Source: Cannabis sativa
Taxonomy: Eukaryota; Streptophyta; Magnoliopsida; Rosales; Cannabaceae
DNA: 64,000 nucleotides
NCBI RefSeq assembly: GCF_029168945.1
Contig: NC_083602.1
Span: forward strand, 28,817,323 to 28,881,322
Direction: 5' to 3'
Part shown: positions 1 through 11,396 of the stretch, piece by piece
Layout of the letters: every line of letters starts with the position of its first letter
Position numbering within the stretch: the stretch's first letter is position 1
Program-made: the position numbers and the translations under genes
Notes under the pieces: model-generated
What the model saw: the letters and a program-made list of their open reading frames with translations, nothing else
Databases searched by the model: none
Told to the model about the DNA's origin: nothing

Positions 1-988
1 TTAAAATTGTATTCCCAAGTGAACTAGAACTCATAAAACTTCATTCAACTCATTTCCAAGTTAAGCAGCCCTTATATTCAGCAAACTCAAACCTATACAA
101 GCTTTAAACCAAACCTAAGAACAGATTCTAATCCTAACTTATACCCCAGCCCCGAATTTCTTGAAACCCTAACCAAAACCTAACCTAAAACTTAAAGAAA
201 TCAAAGGAAAATGGTACCAAACTCACCTCAACTTGACTAACTCCTAGGGCAGAAGGTTTTGCCAAGAATTTGATGAAGAGAGCTGAGATTCCCTCAAGTT
301 TCTTGCTGGTTTTCCCTTGGAGCCGAAAGAGAGAGGAAGAGAAAGTGATGCTCTTGACTTTTCCTATAGAATTTGACTTATATAACTTTTCTCTTTCCTT
401 AAATAGCATAAGTACTTAAACACCTAAATAAATAACTTAATCCACTTAATTTTATTTCAGCCATCAAATAAAACATAAAATTTACTTATCACACCAAATG
501 ACCATTTTACCCTTTTTATAACCCTTCAGCTTAAGATCAAATCCTAGGGATATTTTAGTAATTTTTAACCAATCCCGCCAAACCGACAACTTAAAATTCT
601 AATCTAGTCTGGTATAAAAATCCAATTTAATTCATCTTTTATTGTCGTGACATCTGACCTCTCTGTCTAGTTCCGCAGTTGTCAGCCCTGAAAATATTTA
701 TTTCAAAAAGGATATCCATGATACCCACATATTTTGATATAATCTCCGTAATTAATAAATTACGCTTTATTTATTCTTATCTCCCTAATCAACCCATAAT
801 TAGTTTAAGTAGGATTATAATCCTACTCTAATACCCACATAATCACATATTTAATAAAATATGTCCAATTAAAATATCAATATATTTTTCTGGGATATTA
901 CAATCATAATCTTACTTTGGTACCAAAATAATCACATATTTAATAAAATATGTCTAATTAAATATTATTTATTTTTTGGGATATTACA
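1..988 (-). repeat. Ty3/Gypsy LTR remnant (partial, no coding part attached)
   Basis: The last few hundred bases match the outer end of the G2 LTR (about 40050-40403): an ordered run of short AT-rich blocks, a 'taggattataatcc' stretch and the terminal GGGATATTACA. In G2 that end adjoins the 3' end of a minus-strand pol, so this piece is minus-oriented. Here it is followed directly by a plus-strand pol fragment of another element, so it is a truncated or solo remnant. The terminal block is duplicated: 839-902 and 928-988 both run from ATAATCACATATTTAATAAA to GGGATATTACA. The left edge is cut by the window. No gene is seen in it; the short minus ORF at 185-409 has no recognisable features. Confidence 0.6.
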
Positions 989-2595
989 TAAACTGTATGC
1001 CAAATTTAAGAAGCTTGAGTTTTGGCTATTTTAGGTGTCTTTTCTTTGGCACATTGTCAGTAAAGATGGATTCAAAGTGGATCCAGGGAAGATTGAATCT
1101 GTCAAGGATTGGCCGAGACCGAAGAAAGTTACAGAAGTTAGAAGTTTCCTGGGTCTGGTAAGTTATTACCGTCAATTTGTCGAGGGATTTTCTAAGATCT
1201 CAACACACTTAACCGAACTCACCAAAAAGAATCAGCAGTTTTTGTGGACAGACAAGTGTGAAGCAAGATTTCAAGAGCAGATTCAGAGATTGATTACAGC
1301 TTAGGTATTAGCCCTACCATCTGATAAAGAAAAATTTGTAGTCTAATGCGATGCATCCAGGCAGGGTTTGGGGTGTGTACTGATGCAGGCCGATTGGGTC
1401 ATCGCCTACGCCTCTTGCCAGTTAAAGGAATATGAACAGCGATACCCATCTCATGATTTGGAACTTACCGCGGTAGTGTTTGCTTTGAATATTTGGCAGC
1501 ATTATCTCTACATAGAGCCTTAAATACTTCTTTACCCAGAAAGATTTAAATATGAGGTAGAGAAGCTGGTTGAAGTTGGTTAAGGATTACGACTGTGAAA
1601 TCCCTTACCATCCTTGGAAGGCCAATGTAAGGATTGATGCCCTAAGTAGGAAGGGTCCTCGGCAGGTAACTAGTATGCTTAAGATTTCACCACAGTTAGC
1701 AGATGGCATGGTCAGATCAGGCATTGAGTTTGTTGTAGGCAAACTTCATAATTTGACGTTGCACTCTGATATGTTAGAACGAATTAAAGCTGCTCAGTTA
1801 ACTATTCCAGAATTAGTGAAGATCTGGAAAGGGTTTTAGCTAGTTAAGCTAAAGATTTTACGGTGTCAGATGACAGAATGTTGTTGTATAAGACCAGGAT
1901 TTGTGTTCCAATTAGTGCAAAAATTAGGAGTGAGATTCTCGAGGAAGCTCATACCACTCCATATTCACTGCATCCTGGCATTACCAAGATGTATCAAGAT
2001 CTTAAACCCTACTACTGGTGGTGCGGGATAAAGAAAGATGTGGTGGAATTTGTATCCCAGTGCTTAACTTGTCAACAGGTCAAGGCTAAACATCAGAGAT
2101 CGACAGGGTTATTACAGCCACTGACACTTCCTGAGTGGAAGTGAGAGGATGTCACTATGGACTTTGTGGTTGGGTTACCTAGAAGCACGAGATTATATGA
2201 TTCGATTTGGGTTGTGGTAGACCAATTCACAAAGTCTGCACATTTTATACCTGTAAAAACAACCTTTACAGTGGATCATTATGCAGATTTGTACGTGAAA
2301 GAGATAGTGAGGTTACATGGTGCTCCAAAGTCCATTATATCGGATAGAGACCCGAAGATTACTTCAAAATTCTGGCAGAGTCTTCAGCAGGCTATGGGTA
2401 CCAAATTGAAATTCAGTATAACTTTCCATCCTCAGACTGATAGATAGTTCGAAAGGAAAATTCAGATACTGGAAGACATGTTGCGAGCCTATGTGTTGGA
2501 TTTCGAGGGCTCCTCCAGCAATTCCTTGCATTTGATAGAGTTTTCGTACAGCAGCAGTTACCAGAGTACTACAGGGATGGCTCCTTACAAGATGT
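989..2595 (+). pseudogene. Gypsy (G1) pol fragment: RT end, RNase H, integrase
   Basis: Starts abruptly inside reverse transcriptase ([12 protein letters not shown]) directly after an unrelated LTR end. It reads through the RT-RNase H connection ([19 protein letters not shown]), RNase H ([21 protein letters not shown]), the integrase zinc region ([25 protein letters not shown]) and the integrase core (MDFVVGLPRS, DRDPKITSKFW, TFHPQTD). Stops and frame changes occur near 1304, 1345, 1520, 1839, 2144 and 2447, so it cannot make protein. It breaks at a Met-Leu-Tyr codon run where element A inserted (target site GATGT, 2591-2595) and resumes at 21534. Gag, protease and most of RT are missing. The motifs are those of plant chromovirus-type Gypsy elements. 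Confidence 0.9.
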
Positions 2596-4486
2596 TGTTG
2601 GGTTTTATGCCCTAAATAAAACTCATTTCAATATAATCAGATTTACTTATTAATATAGATCAGAAATAACATTTAATGTTGCATGGTTCACATGATTTAT
2701 TTCATGATTATATGTACATAATGTATAAATTCATCTGAAACCCTTTTCACATACTAGATCCTGTTTATTGTGTTGTCAACACATTGGAAAGTAAACATGA
2801 CTATGTGATAAAGTTTCCTAGATTTATCAGACATAGGGTTTTACTGATATGATAATCTACAACAGAGTTTACTTGCATTTGGAGAAATGCTATGTTCTTT
2901 CAAGAGCATTGGTTAAAGTAAAGCTCAGGTTGGATGCATGGAGTATGCATCGGAAGGAACCGATATTGAACTTTGACTTAGATTTATTAAACTTACCGTA
3001 ATATCTATTCAAGTCAATATCGCCTAGTTGATCCTAGATCAAATGATCTTGATCTTGTTATGATTAGGCTCAATCTCAGAAGGCTATTCGTGTTCTTTGA
3101 TTTGTTAGTTAAGCCTACTTTTAGGTCAGGGTGATACGTACATTTTGGGAACACGGTAGTGCAATTGAGTGGGAGCGCTAACATAAACATAGAATCTATA
3201 GCTTCTATTTGGCGAATAGTAAGCAAAGGATGATCTCCTTAAAGCTTGACCAAACGAAAATAAATGGTGGAGATCTCATTTCACATAAGCTGAAATATCA
3301 TTTATACGGGGTTAAGTGTTTTAAGGATTAAATTCATTGTAGGGTGTAACGGTAATCTAATCCCTTTACAGTGTAGATCATTCATATAGAGGATCATTGA
3401 TCAAATTAGGATTATAACAATGGATAACTAATGATGTGTATATATGGTGGAACATATAGAGCATTCTATATACTGAGAGTGCAATTCTAAGTTCTATGCA
3501 TGGATTCAACGAAGAATTAATAAGTCAGTGAATTTAGGTTATAAATTCTTGATCTGCTTATTGGAAGCTCGGTTATATAGACCCATGGTCCCTCCCACTA
3601 GTTGACATAATATTACTTGTAAGACTCATATAATTGGTTTTTATTAATCAGTTATAATTCTCAAACTAGACTATGTCTATTTGTGAATTTTTTACTAAGG
3701 GTGAAATTGTAAAGAAAGAGTTTTAGGGGCATATTTGTTAATTATGATACTTTGTATGGTTCAATTAATAAATATGATAAATGACAATATTATTTAATAA
3801 TTATTTATAGTTATTAAATAGTTAGAATTGGCATTTAAATGGTTGAATTAGAAAATTGGCGTTTTTGAGAAAATCAGATGCAGAATTAATAAAACTGCAA
3901 AATTGCAAAAGTGAGGCCCAAATCCACATGTATAGGGCCGGCCACTTTTTGTAGGGTTTTACCTCTGATATTTTCATTATTTTAATGCCAAATAATTCAA
4001 ACCTAACCCTAGTGGAATGTTATAAATAGATAGTGAAGGCTTCAGGAAATTTACACTAAATTTTCTACTTTTTCATTCAGAAAAAACTGAGCCTCTCTAT
4101 CTCCCTATCTTTGGCCGACCACTCCATCTCTCTCTTCTTCCTTGAGATTTCTAAATTCTTAGTGTTAGAGTAGTGCCCACTCACAGAAAGTGATACCTCA
4201 ATCATAGTGAGGAAGATCGTGAAGAAAGACTTTCAGCAAGAAGGAGTTTCAGCACTAAAGAATCAGAGAAAGAGATCCAGGTTCAGATATTGATAATGCT
4301 CTGCTACAGAAAGGAATCAAGCGCTAGATATCTGAACGGAAGGAGACATTATATTCCGCTGCACCCAATGTAAGGTTTCTAATACTTTATATGTGTTTAT
4401 TTCATCGTTTTAGAAAGTTCATATTTAGGGTGTTAATCAACATACTTGTGAGTAGATCTAAGATCCTGGTAAAATAATTTCCAACA
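2596..4486 (+). repeat. 5' LTR of element A
   Basis: 1891 bp from TGTTGG to CCAACA. It contains a TATAAATA box at 4021-4028, followed by a transcribed-leader-like stretch with CT-rich tracts (about 4090-4145) and a 3' part shared with all A/C/E copies. On the opposite strand, 3014-3226 holds a short ORF conserved in all five LTR copies of the window. It is treated as a shadow here and raised as a finding. Confidence 0.93.
4021..4028 (+). promoter_or_regulatory. LTR TATA box, element A 5' LTR
   Basis: TATAAATA in the same place in every LTR of this family: 4021, 21068 and 59867 on the plus strand, and 44496-44503 and 52855-52862 on the minus strand. The position is roughly three quarters into the LTR, the usual U3/R boundary region. 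Inferred from sequence and position only. Confidence 0.6.
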
Positions 4487-6086
4487 ACTGGCCTCAGGTA
4501 ATTGATTTTCTTGCAAGAAATTTGGACTTTAAAACGATTGTTTGATGTTTTGGATGGTATCATGTTGTATTAAGTGTTATTTGATGATTGATTGATGTTT
4601 GTGAATTTTCGTGAAAAATAATTGAATATTTGTTTCTGAAATTATTTTTATTAAATAGTATAAAAAAAATTAAGCAAGTTACTTTTTTACAGAACTCAAT
4701 TTCGATTTAATTTGAATTAGTTATGAATTTTTGAAGTTTTAAAAAAATCTAGGAATCGGGCAACCAGCATCCGCGCGCGGGAATCATGCTGGTGACCCTC
4801 CAGCGCTGAGAAACCTCAGCAGCACACTCCTACGCGCGCGCGGACGGGTATGCACTGCATCCCGTCCGTACAGCTCGCAATTTTTTCGTTTTGCTTCAAT
4901 TTTTCATGCTTTTTTCATGGATTTAACTTCCGATTTTTTGTGTAGTTCTCTATTTATACATTTACTATTCCTAATTCAATTATCATTATCATAATTAAAT
5001 TAATTAATATTTTTTAATTTTAATTCATGATATTAGTGTAATTTGAATTTGAAAAATAGTAAATATCTATCTTTTTTGCGTAATTATCTATCTTATTTTT
5101 AAATTTGATTATATCTTATCTTATTTTTAAATTTAAGGTGAGATATTAAATTTTTTAAATTAATTTTTTTTTTAAATAATTAGACCTTATTTAAATTTAA
5201 AATAAGATAACTATAATCATGTAATTTTAAATAGATGTAAGATATTTTGCTAACTTTTAAATTTTGTTATTTTATTTATTTAAATTACATTTAAAATCTG
5301 AAAAAGATATTCATTTATCTTTTTTAATTTTTTATTTAATTTTTATTTATAAAATAACATTAAATTTTTAAAAGTAGTTAGCAAATTTAGAAATGATATT
5401 TAGGTTGGTTGAAACCTAATTTTTCAAAATTGTAGGTTTAATTTTAAATATTTTATATATTTTAATTTCGAAATTTTTTTAAAATTTTTTTTACTTTTCG
5501 AAAATAAATTTTTATTTATTTAATTAATTATTTTTCGAAATTATTTATTTAAAATTAAATAAATCCTACATCCAACTATCCAGCTAACCTTGTTGCAGGA
5601 GTATGTGGTTTTAGCTTGTTTGTAAGTTTTTAAAACCTATTATTGCTTGATTGCAAATAGCCATGGTTAACTTGTTGACAGATCCAAGGATCTAACTTTA
5701 ACTCATGGCTCCCTTGGTCAAGTAAATAATTTATAACAGGTATATTTACAATCTTCTTTCATCTGTGTATGACCTAGCAACATGATAGGATCCATCCAAA
5801 TTATGTGCCTGTGTGAGCCTATGTTTTTAATTTCATTATAGATGCATATAGGTTGTTGTTGCTAAATAAAATATCATAGTTCTTGATAGATTTTATTTAG
5901 GCCCATTTAGTTTTGGGCCTATTCAACTAATAACAATTGTTCATTTTAAGGTTAAATTCCTCTCTTTTGGGCCTTGTGTGAGAGTTGGGAGCCATAGTAG
6001 TGGGTACGACATACTGAACCCAGCACCCCCTCACATGAACCACCCCAATTGTGATGGCCCATTTGCCTGATTTGAATAACTGTACT
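4487..6086 (+). other. Element A untranslated leader, part 1
   Basis: Begins with a damaged primer site: ACTGGCCTCAG is followed at once by GTAATTGATTT, so the AGCCATG seen in C and E is deleted. A GC-rich patch at about 4755-4860 (CCGCGCGCGGG, CGCGCGCGCGGACGGG) stands out in very AT-rich sequence. The stretch 4960-5560 is nearly pure A+T. No ORF is supported. The leader continues at 14786 beyond element D; the pre-insertion sequence is preserved intact in element E near 61735. Confidence 0.8.
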
Positions 6087-7998
6087 TGTAACGCCCGTAT
6101 TTTATATTTACTAAACTCGAAAGATAACTTTAATATATTATATCTTTATAACCATATGGGTCGGGATCCCGAGTATCAAAATACAATTTAAAAGTATTTT
6201 ACTAATATGTACATATAATATTTTTTTTTTAAAACTCGCTAACATGCAACCTCAAAATACAGACTCCAAAATAGTAAAAGACCGAAACCCTCCAGGCTGC
6301 ACTGCCGCGATATGTACAATTACTGCCGAGCTCCATCTCACTGTTCCTCTAGCTTTGCTTTTCCTTTACCTACACAAGGTAGCGAACTGATGAGTCAACA
6401 GACTCAGTAAGTTATGCAAGATATATATAAAAATAATGCGATGTCGGCTTTATGATTAAGCCGCCTTGAGCTCAATAATTAAGCTCACCAAATGGATAAG
6501 AACGTTCTTAAGGGAAGTACGACTACTGTACCAAATGCACTAAAGTATCAATTCTGTACTCGTGTTGGTAGAGCCCTAACTGTACCCCCGGGATTTACTA
6601 AGTGTTGTACCACGAACACGACGTACCCCTGGTACTCGTGTTGGTAACACCGTAACCACACTAATATATAACACTATACTAACACCCTAATAATCACAAT
6701 CATATTAGTGCTAGTAGTGCAAACCATTAAAACAAACATATATTCATATATATATATATTCTTACGCTATCTTACCTCGTTCCGTGCTCAAGTGTGCCGG
6801 TCAGCCTGAGTGGAAACGCAGCTCGACGCTTTACAGGGCCCTAAACCATAATGTTCAAAATTCGATGAGAGACACGCTAAAACACTTATCGGGGATTTAA
6901 AATAAAAACTAAACTTAACCCTATCGATAAATAGGATGCCAATACCCTAAATTACTTAAAAACAGAAAAAACTAGGGCTCGGGGAAAAGCCCCAACCGAC
7001 AGACCGGTTCCCAACCGGAACCCCAGTTCCTGGGTACCAACTGGTCGACCGGTTCTACTGGTTCCTCAGAACCGGTCGACCGGTTCTGTGCTGGGAACCC
7101 TAAAACCGATCCCCTCACCTCAAATCAATCCCAAACTTTCTACAACTTTCCTGAATACCTGCACACACCATACCAAACCAATCCCAACCAACAGAACTCA
7201 ACAATTCACATCAATTCCAAAAACACCATTACAGGTCAAGGTTTGAGTTCTCAAACTCAAACCGTGCCAAAACCTCACTACAATTAACAAAAACAGCATA
7301 AAACAACGCAAGTAACTTTAGATAAACTTCAGAACTTCAATTCAAACAATAAACTCCAACACAGCCCGCCAATTGCAAAAATCAAGAATTTAACTAACTT
7401 AAAATTCAACTAAAATCAAAAGGGAAGAGCTAGGGAACACTACCTTGAATCAAAGCTTCACCAATTCTGCTAAAAATCCCAAAAAAAAATCAGCAAGCAA
7501 ACCCAACCCTAGGCTAGGTTCTTGATGTTTCGAAAATGAGAGAGAAGGAGAATAGATGAAATGATAATTTTCTACAATTTTCTTCAAAAGAAGAAAACCC
7601 TCCTTTATTTAATATTAATTTTATTTTCAGCCAATAACATTCCCACAAAAGGACAAATTCACCTAACAAAAGACCTATATAACCCAAAGGTAATAAAACA
7701 AATAACCATATGCATCATGGGCAAAATGGTCAAACCAAACCCCAAAAATTCTAACGCCTCTATTACCTAACAATGATACCCCGATAATATTCTAAACCAT
7801 AAAATACAATTTTCTAAAGGCCCAACGTCGCTTTCCACGGCTTTCGAACACAATCACAGAAATTGAGTAAATAGCATAATAACATATATGATATTAAATA
7901 TATTTCCAAAATATGCATTTCATAAATATTAATTTAATCTCATACATAAACCCTAACTATTTGATAATTCAAGGTATTAATCATATGCGGTCTTTACA
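6087..7998 (-). repeat. 3' LTR of element D
   Basis: 1912 bp, TGTAACGCCC to GGTCTTTACA as read on the plus strand. It includes three consecutive short dyads at 6445-6510 and a CpG-rich palindrome AGAACCGGTCGACCGGTTCT at 7068-7087. The plus ORF at 7561-7770 lies in LTR sequence and shows no protein features. Confidence 0.95.
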
Positions 7999-8013
7999 AT
8001 TATCCCCCCGTTA
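7999..8013 (-). other. Polypurine tract of element D
   Basis: On the minus strand the bases just before the 3' LTR read AACGGGGGGATAAT, a purine-rich tract next to the LTR boundary. This is where plus-strand DNA synthesis is primed in Ty3/Gypsy elements. The tract directly follows the end of pol. Confidence 0.7.
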
Positions 8014-8034
8014 AAAGGATTTCGCCCCCGAAAT

Positions 8035-9894
8035 CTACCTGAACAACTCTGGATGCTGAGTTTTCATATCAGTCTCCAACTCCCGAGTGGCTTCTTCCAC
8101 TTTACTATTCCTCCAGAGTACTTTAACCAATGATATGGTTTTGGTTCGAAGGACCTTTTCCTTCCTATCTAGAATTTGCACTAGTTGTTCATCATAAGAT
8201 AAGTTAGGTTGCAACTCCAACATCTCATAACTCAAAACGTGCATTGGGATAGATACATATTTTCTCAGCATGGAAACATGAAATACATTATGCACAGCTG
8301 ACAATGATGGAGGTAAAGCCAACCGATAGGCAACTTGTCCAACTTTTCCCAGAATTTCAAAAGGTCCAATAAACCTAGGGCTCAACTTGCCTTTCTTTCC
8401 AAAGCGTCTGATCCCTTTCATTAGGGATACTCGTAGAAAGACATGATCACCAGGTTGAAATGTAACATCCCGTCGCTTGGGATCTGCATAACTTTTCTGC
8501 CTGCTTTGAGAAGCAAGCATCCGAGCTTTAATCTTGTCTATTGCTTCATTTGTTTTCTGGACCAACTCAGGGCCTAAGTATTTCCGTTCCCCAGTTTCGT
8601 CCCAATGAATTGGTGAACGACATTTTCTGCCATAGAGCAGCTCATAGGGAGCCATTCCTATGGTACTTTGATAGCTATTATTATAGGAGAACTCAATCAG
8701 AGGTAAATACTTACTCCATGACCCTCCAAAATCCATGACACAAGCTCGTAGCAAGTCTTCAAGTATTTGAATAGTTCACAAAGATTGTCCATCTGTTTGA
8801 GGATGAAAGGTTGTGCTGAATTTCAAATTAGTTCCCATAGCCTTTTGTAAACTCACCCAAAACTTCGATGTAAATTTAGGGTCTCTATCTGAAACGATAG
8901 ATTTTGGTACTCCATGAAGACGAACAATTTCTTTCACATACAAATCAGCATACTGATCCACTGTATAGGTTACCTTAACGGGTAAGAAATGTGCTGACTT
9001 TGTAAAGCGATCCACTACAACCCAAACTGAGTCGTACATTCCTGTGGTTCTAGGCAAGCCAACCACAAAGTCCATCGCAATGTCTTCCCACTTCCATTCT
9101 GGAAATGTTAATGGCTGAAGTTATCCTGCCGGTCGTTGATGCTCAGCTTTGATTTGTTGACAGGTTAAGCACTTAGTGACATAGTCCACCACATCCCTCT
9201 TCATCCCATACCACCAAAAATAGGGTTTCAAGTCTTGATACATTTTGGTGGTTCCCGGATGCAATGAGTAAGGGGTAGTATGAGCTTCTTCCAGAATTTC
9301 TTTCTTAAGCTCATTGATATCAGGGACACACACTCGTGCTTTGAACAACAGCATTCCACTGTCAGAAGTTGAAAAGTCCTTAGCTTTGCCCGCTAAGACA
9401 TCTTCTCGAATTTTAACCGATTCAGGATCTTCTAATTGGGCCACTCTGATTCTTTCCAACAAATCTGACTGAAGTGTTAGATTAAATAATTTCTCAGTTA
9501 CCAATTCAATGCTTGCCCTAGTCATCTCCGAGGCTAACTGAGGAGAAATCATGACCATGTTGGATATCTGATCAGGTCCCTTTCTGCTTAAGGCATCTGC
9601 CACCACATTTGCCTTTCCAGGATGATACAGGATTTCACAGTCATAGTCTTTCACCAGCTCCAACCACCTTCTTTGTCTCATGTTCAGATCCTTCTGAGTG
9701 AAAAGTACTTGAGACTCTTGTGGTCAGTATAAATCTCACCTTTCACCATATAAGTAATGTCGCCAAATTTTCAAGGCGAACACCACTGCTGCAAGTTCCA
9801 GGTCGTGAGTTGGGTAACGCTGCTTGTAATCTTTCAATTGTCGGGAAGCATAGGCTATGACTTTATCTGCCTGCATTAACACACAGCCCAAACC
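8035..9894 (-). pseudogene. Element D pol, 3' part: RNase H and integrase
   Basis: Continues from the RT region after an in-frame stop at DASR*GLG (near 9895). RNase H motifs follow, with a frameshift near 9720-9740. Then come [20 protein letters not shown] and ADALSRKG (9681 downward), the HHCC region ([28 protein letters not shown]), a stop at 9121, the integrase core (MDFVVGLPRTT, DRFTKSAHF, SDRDPKFTSKFW, 9075-8776), another stop near 8776, and the C-terminal domain (8754-8035) including YELLYGRKCRSPIHWDE and a chromodomain-like tail. The longest open piece is 239 codons. At least four disabling changes are visible, so no working integrase is made. Confidence 0.9.
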
Positions 9895-11396
9895 CTACCT
9901 TGACGCATCACAATACACCACAAACTTCTCTTGATCAAATGGCAAGGCTAAAACAGGAGTTGTAATCAACCGTTGTTTCAGCTTTTGGAAACTCCTTTCA
10001 CACTTATCTGACCAAATAAATCGCTGGTTTTTCCTAGTTAACTCGGATAACGGCATCGCAATTTTAGAAAATCCTTCCACAAAACGCCGATAATAACCCG
10101 CTAAACCGAGAAAACTTCGAATTTCAGTGACTGTTTTAGGTCTAGGCCAATTCTTCACCGCCTCAATCTTCCCTGGATCAACCATAATCCCGTCTTTCCC
10201 AACAATATGCCCCAGAAAGGACACTTGTGACAGCCAGAACTCACACTTTTTGAACTTTGCATAGAGTTTATGATCTCTAAGTCGCTGCAGAACCATTCGA
10301 AGATGTTGCTCATGTTCTGCTTCTGACCGAGAGTACACAAGAATATCGTCGATAAATACAATTACAAAATTATCGAAGAAATCCTTGAATACCCTATTCA
10401 TGAGATCCATAAAGGCTGCCGGTGCATTTGTTAACCCGAAAGACATAACCAGGAACTCATAATGACCATACCTGGTTCGGAAGGCTGTCTTCGGAATATC
10501 CTCTTCTCGAATTCTCAACTGATGATATCCAGACCTCAAGTCAATCTTAGAGAATACCGTTTTGCCCTGAAGTTGATCAAACAAATCGTCAATTCTAGGC
10601 AGAGGATATTTATTTTTAATGGTTAACTTATTCAGCTCCCGATAGTCAATACACATCCGAAGAGTTCCATCCTTCTTCTTTACAAATAGAACTGGAGCTC
10701 CCCAAGGTGACACACTAGGCCGAGTGAACCCTAGATCCAACATCCCTTGGAGTTGTATCTTCAGTTCTTTTAATTCAGCAGGTGCCATTCGGTAGGGTGC
10801 CTTTGAAACAGGTTCTGCTCCAGGAATTAAATCAATGATGAAATCTATCTCTCGCTGAGGTGGTAATCCAGGCAATTCCTCTGGAAACACATCCAGGAAT
10901 TCCTTAACCACTTTAACCTCTTCGGGTCCAAGCAACACGGGTTTACTGGAATCCACTACCACTGCTAGGAATCCAACACATCCACTACGTAACAAATCCC
11001 TAGCTTTTAATGCTGAGATTCTTGGAACACGAGAACCTTTGACAGAACCAACAAAAACAAAAGGTTCCTCATTCTCCGGTTCAAAAGTTACCATTTTTCG
11101 TTTACAATCAATACTAGCAGAATATTTGGACAAAAAGTCCATACCAAGTATGATGTCGAACTCGGCCAATGGTAATTCCACAAGATCGGCACTCAATTCT
11201 CTATCTTCAATTTTAATTAACACTGATCTAACCCACTTTCTTGAAATAATTAATTCCCCATTAGGCAACAGGGTTCCGAACCCCGTCTCAAAATATCACC
11301 AGGTCTATCAAGCTGGTCAAGAACTCTTGATGACACATAAGATCGAGTAGCACCTGAATCAAATAAAACAATGTAAACAGAATTGTGGATTAGAAG
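9895..11396 (-). pseudogene. Element D pol, 5' part: protease and reverse transcriptase
   Basis: The protease active site LFDSGATRSYVSS lies just downstream of the gag stop in the same frame. A one-base frame change follows near 11280, and then 457 codons are open (11268-9895). These cover the protease end ([15 protein letters not shown]), the RT start ([16 protein letters not shown]), the RT core ([38 protein letters not shown]), the catalytic FIDD in [12 protein letters not shown], and the start of RNase H (YCDASR). The open frame ends at a stop where the family reads on into GLG. The RT core is intact, but the frame change and stops separate it from gag and integrase. Confidence 0.92.
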
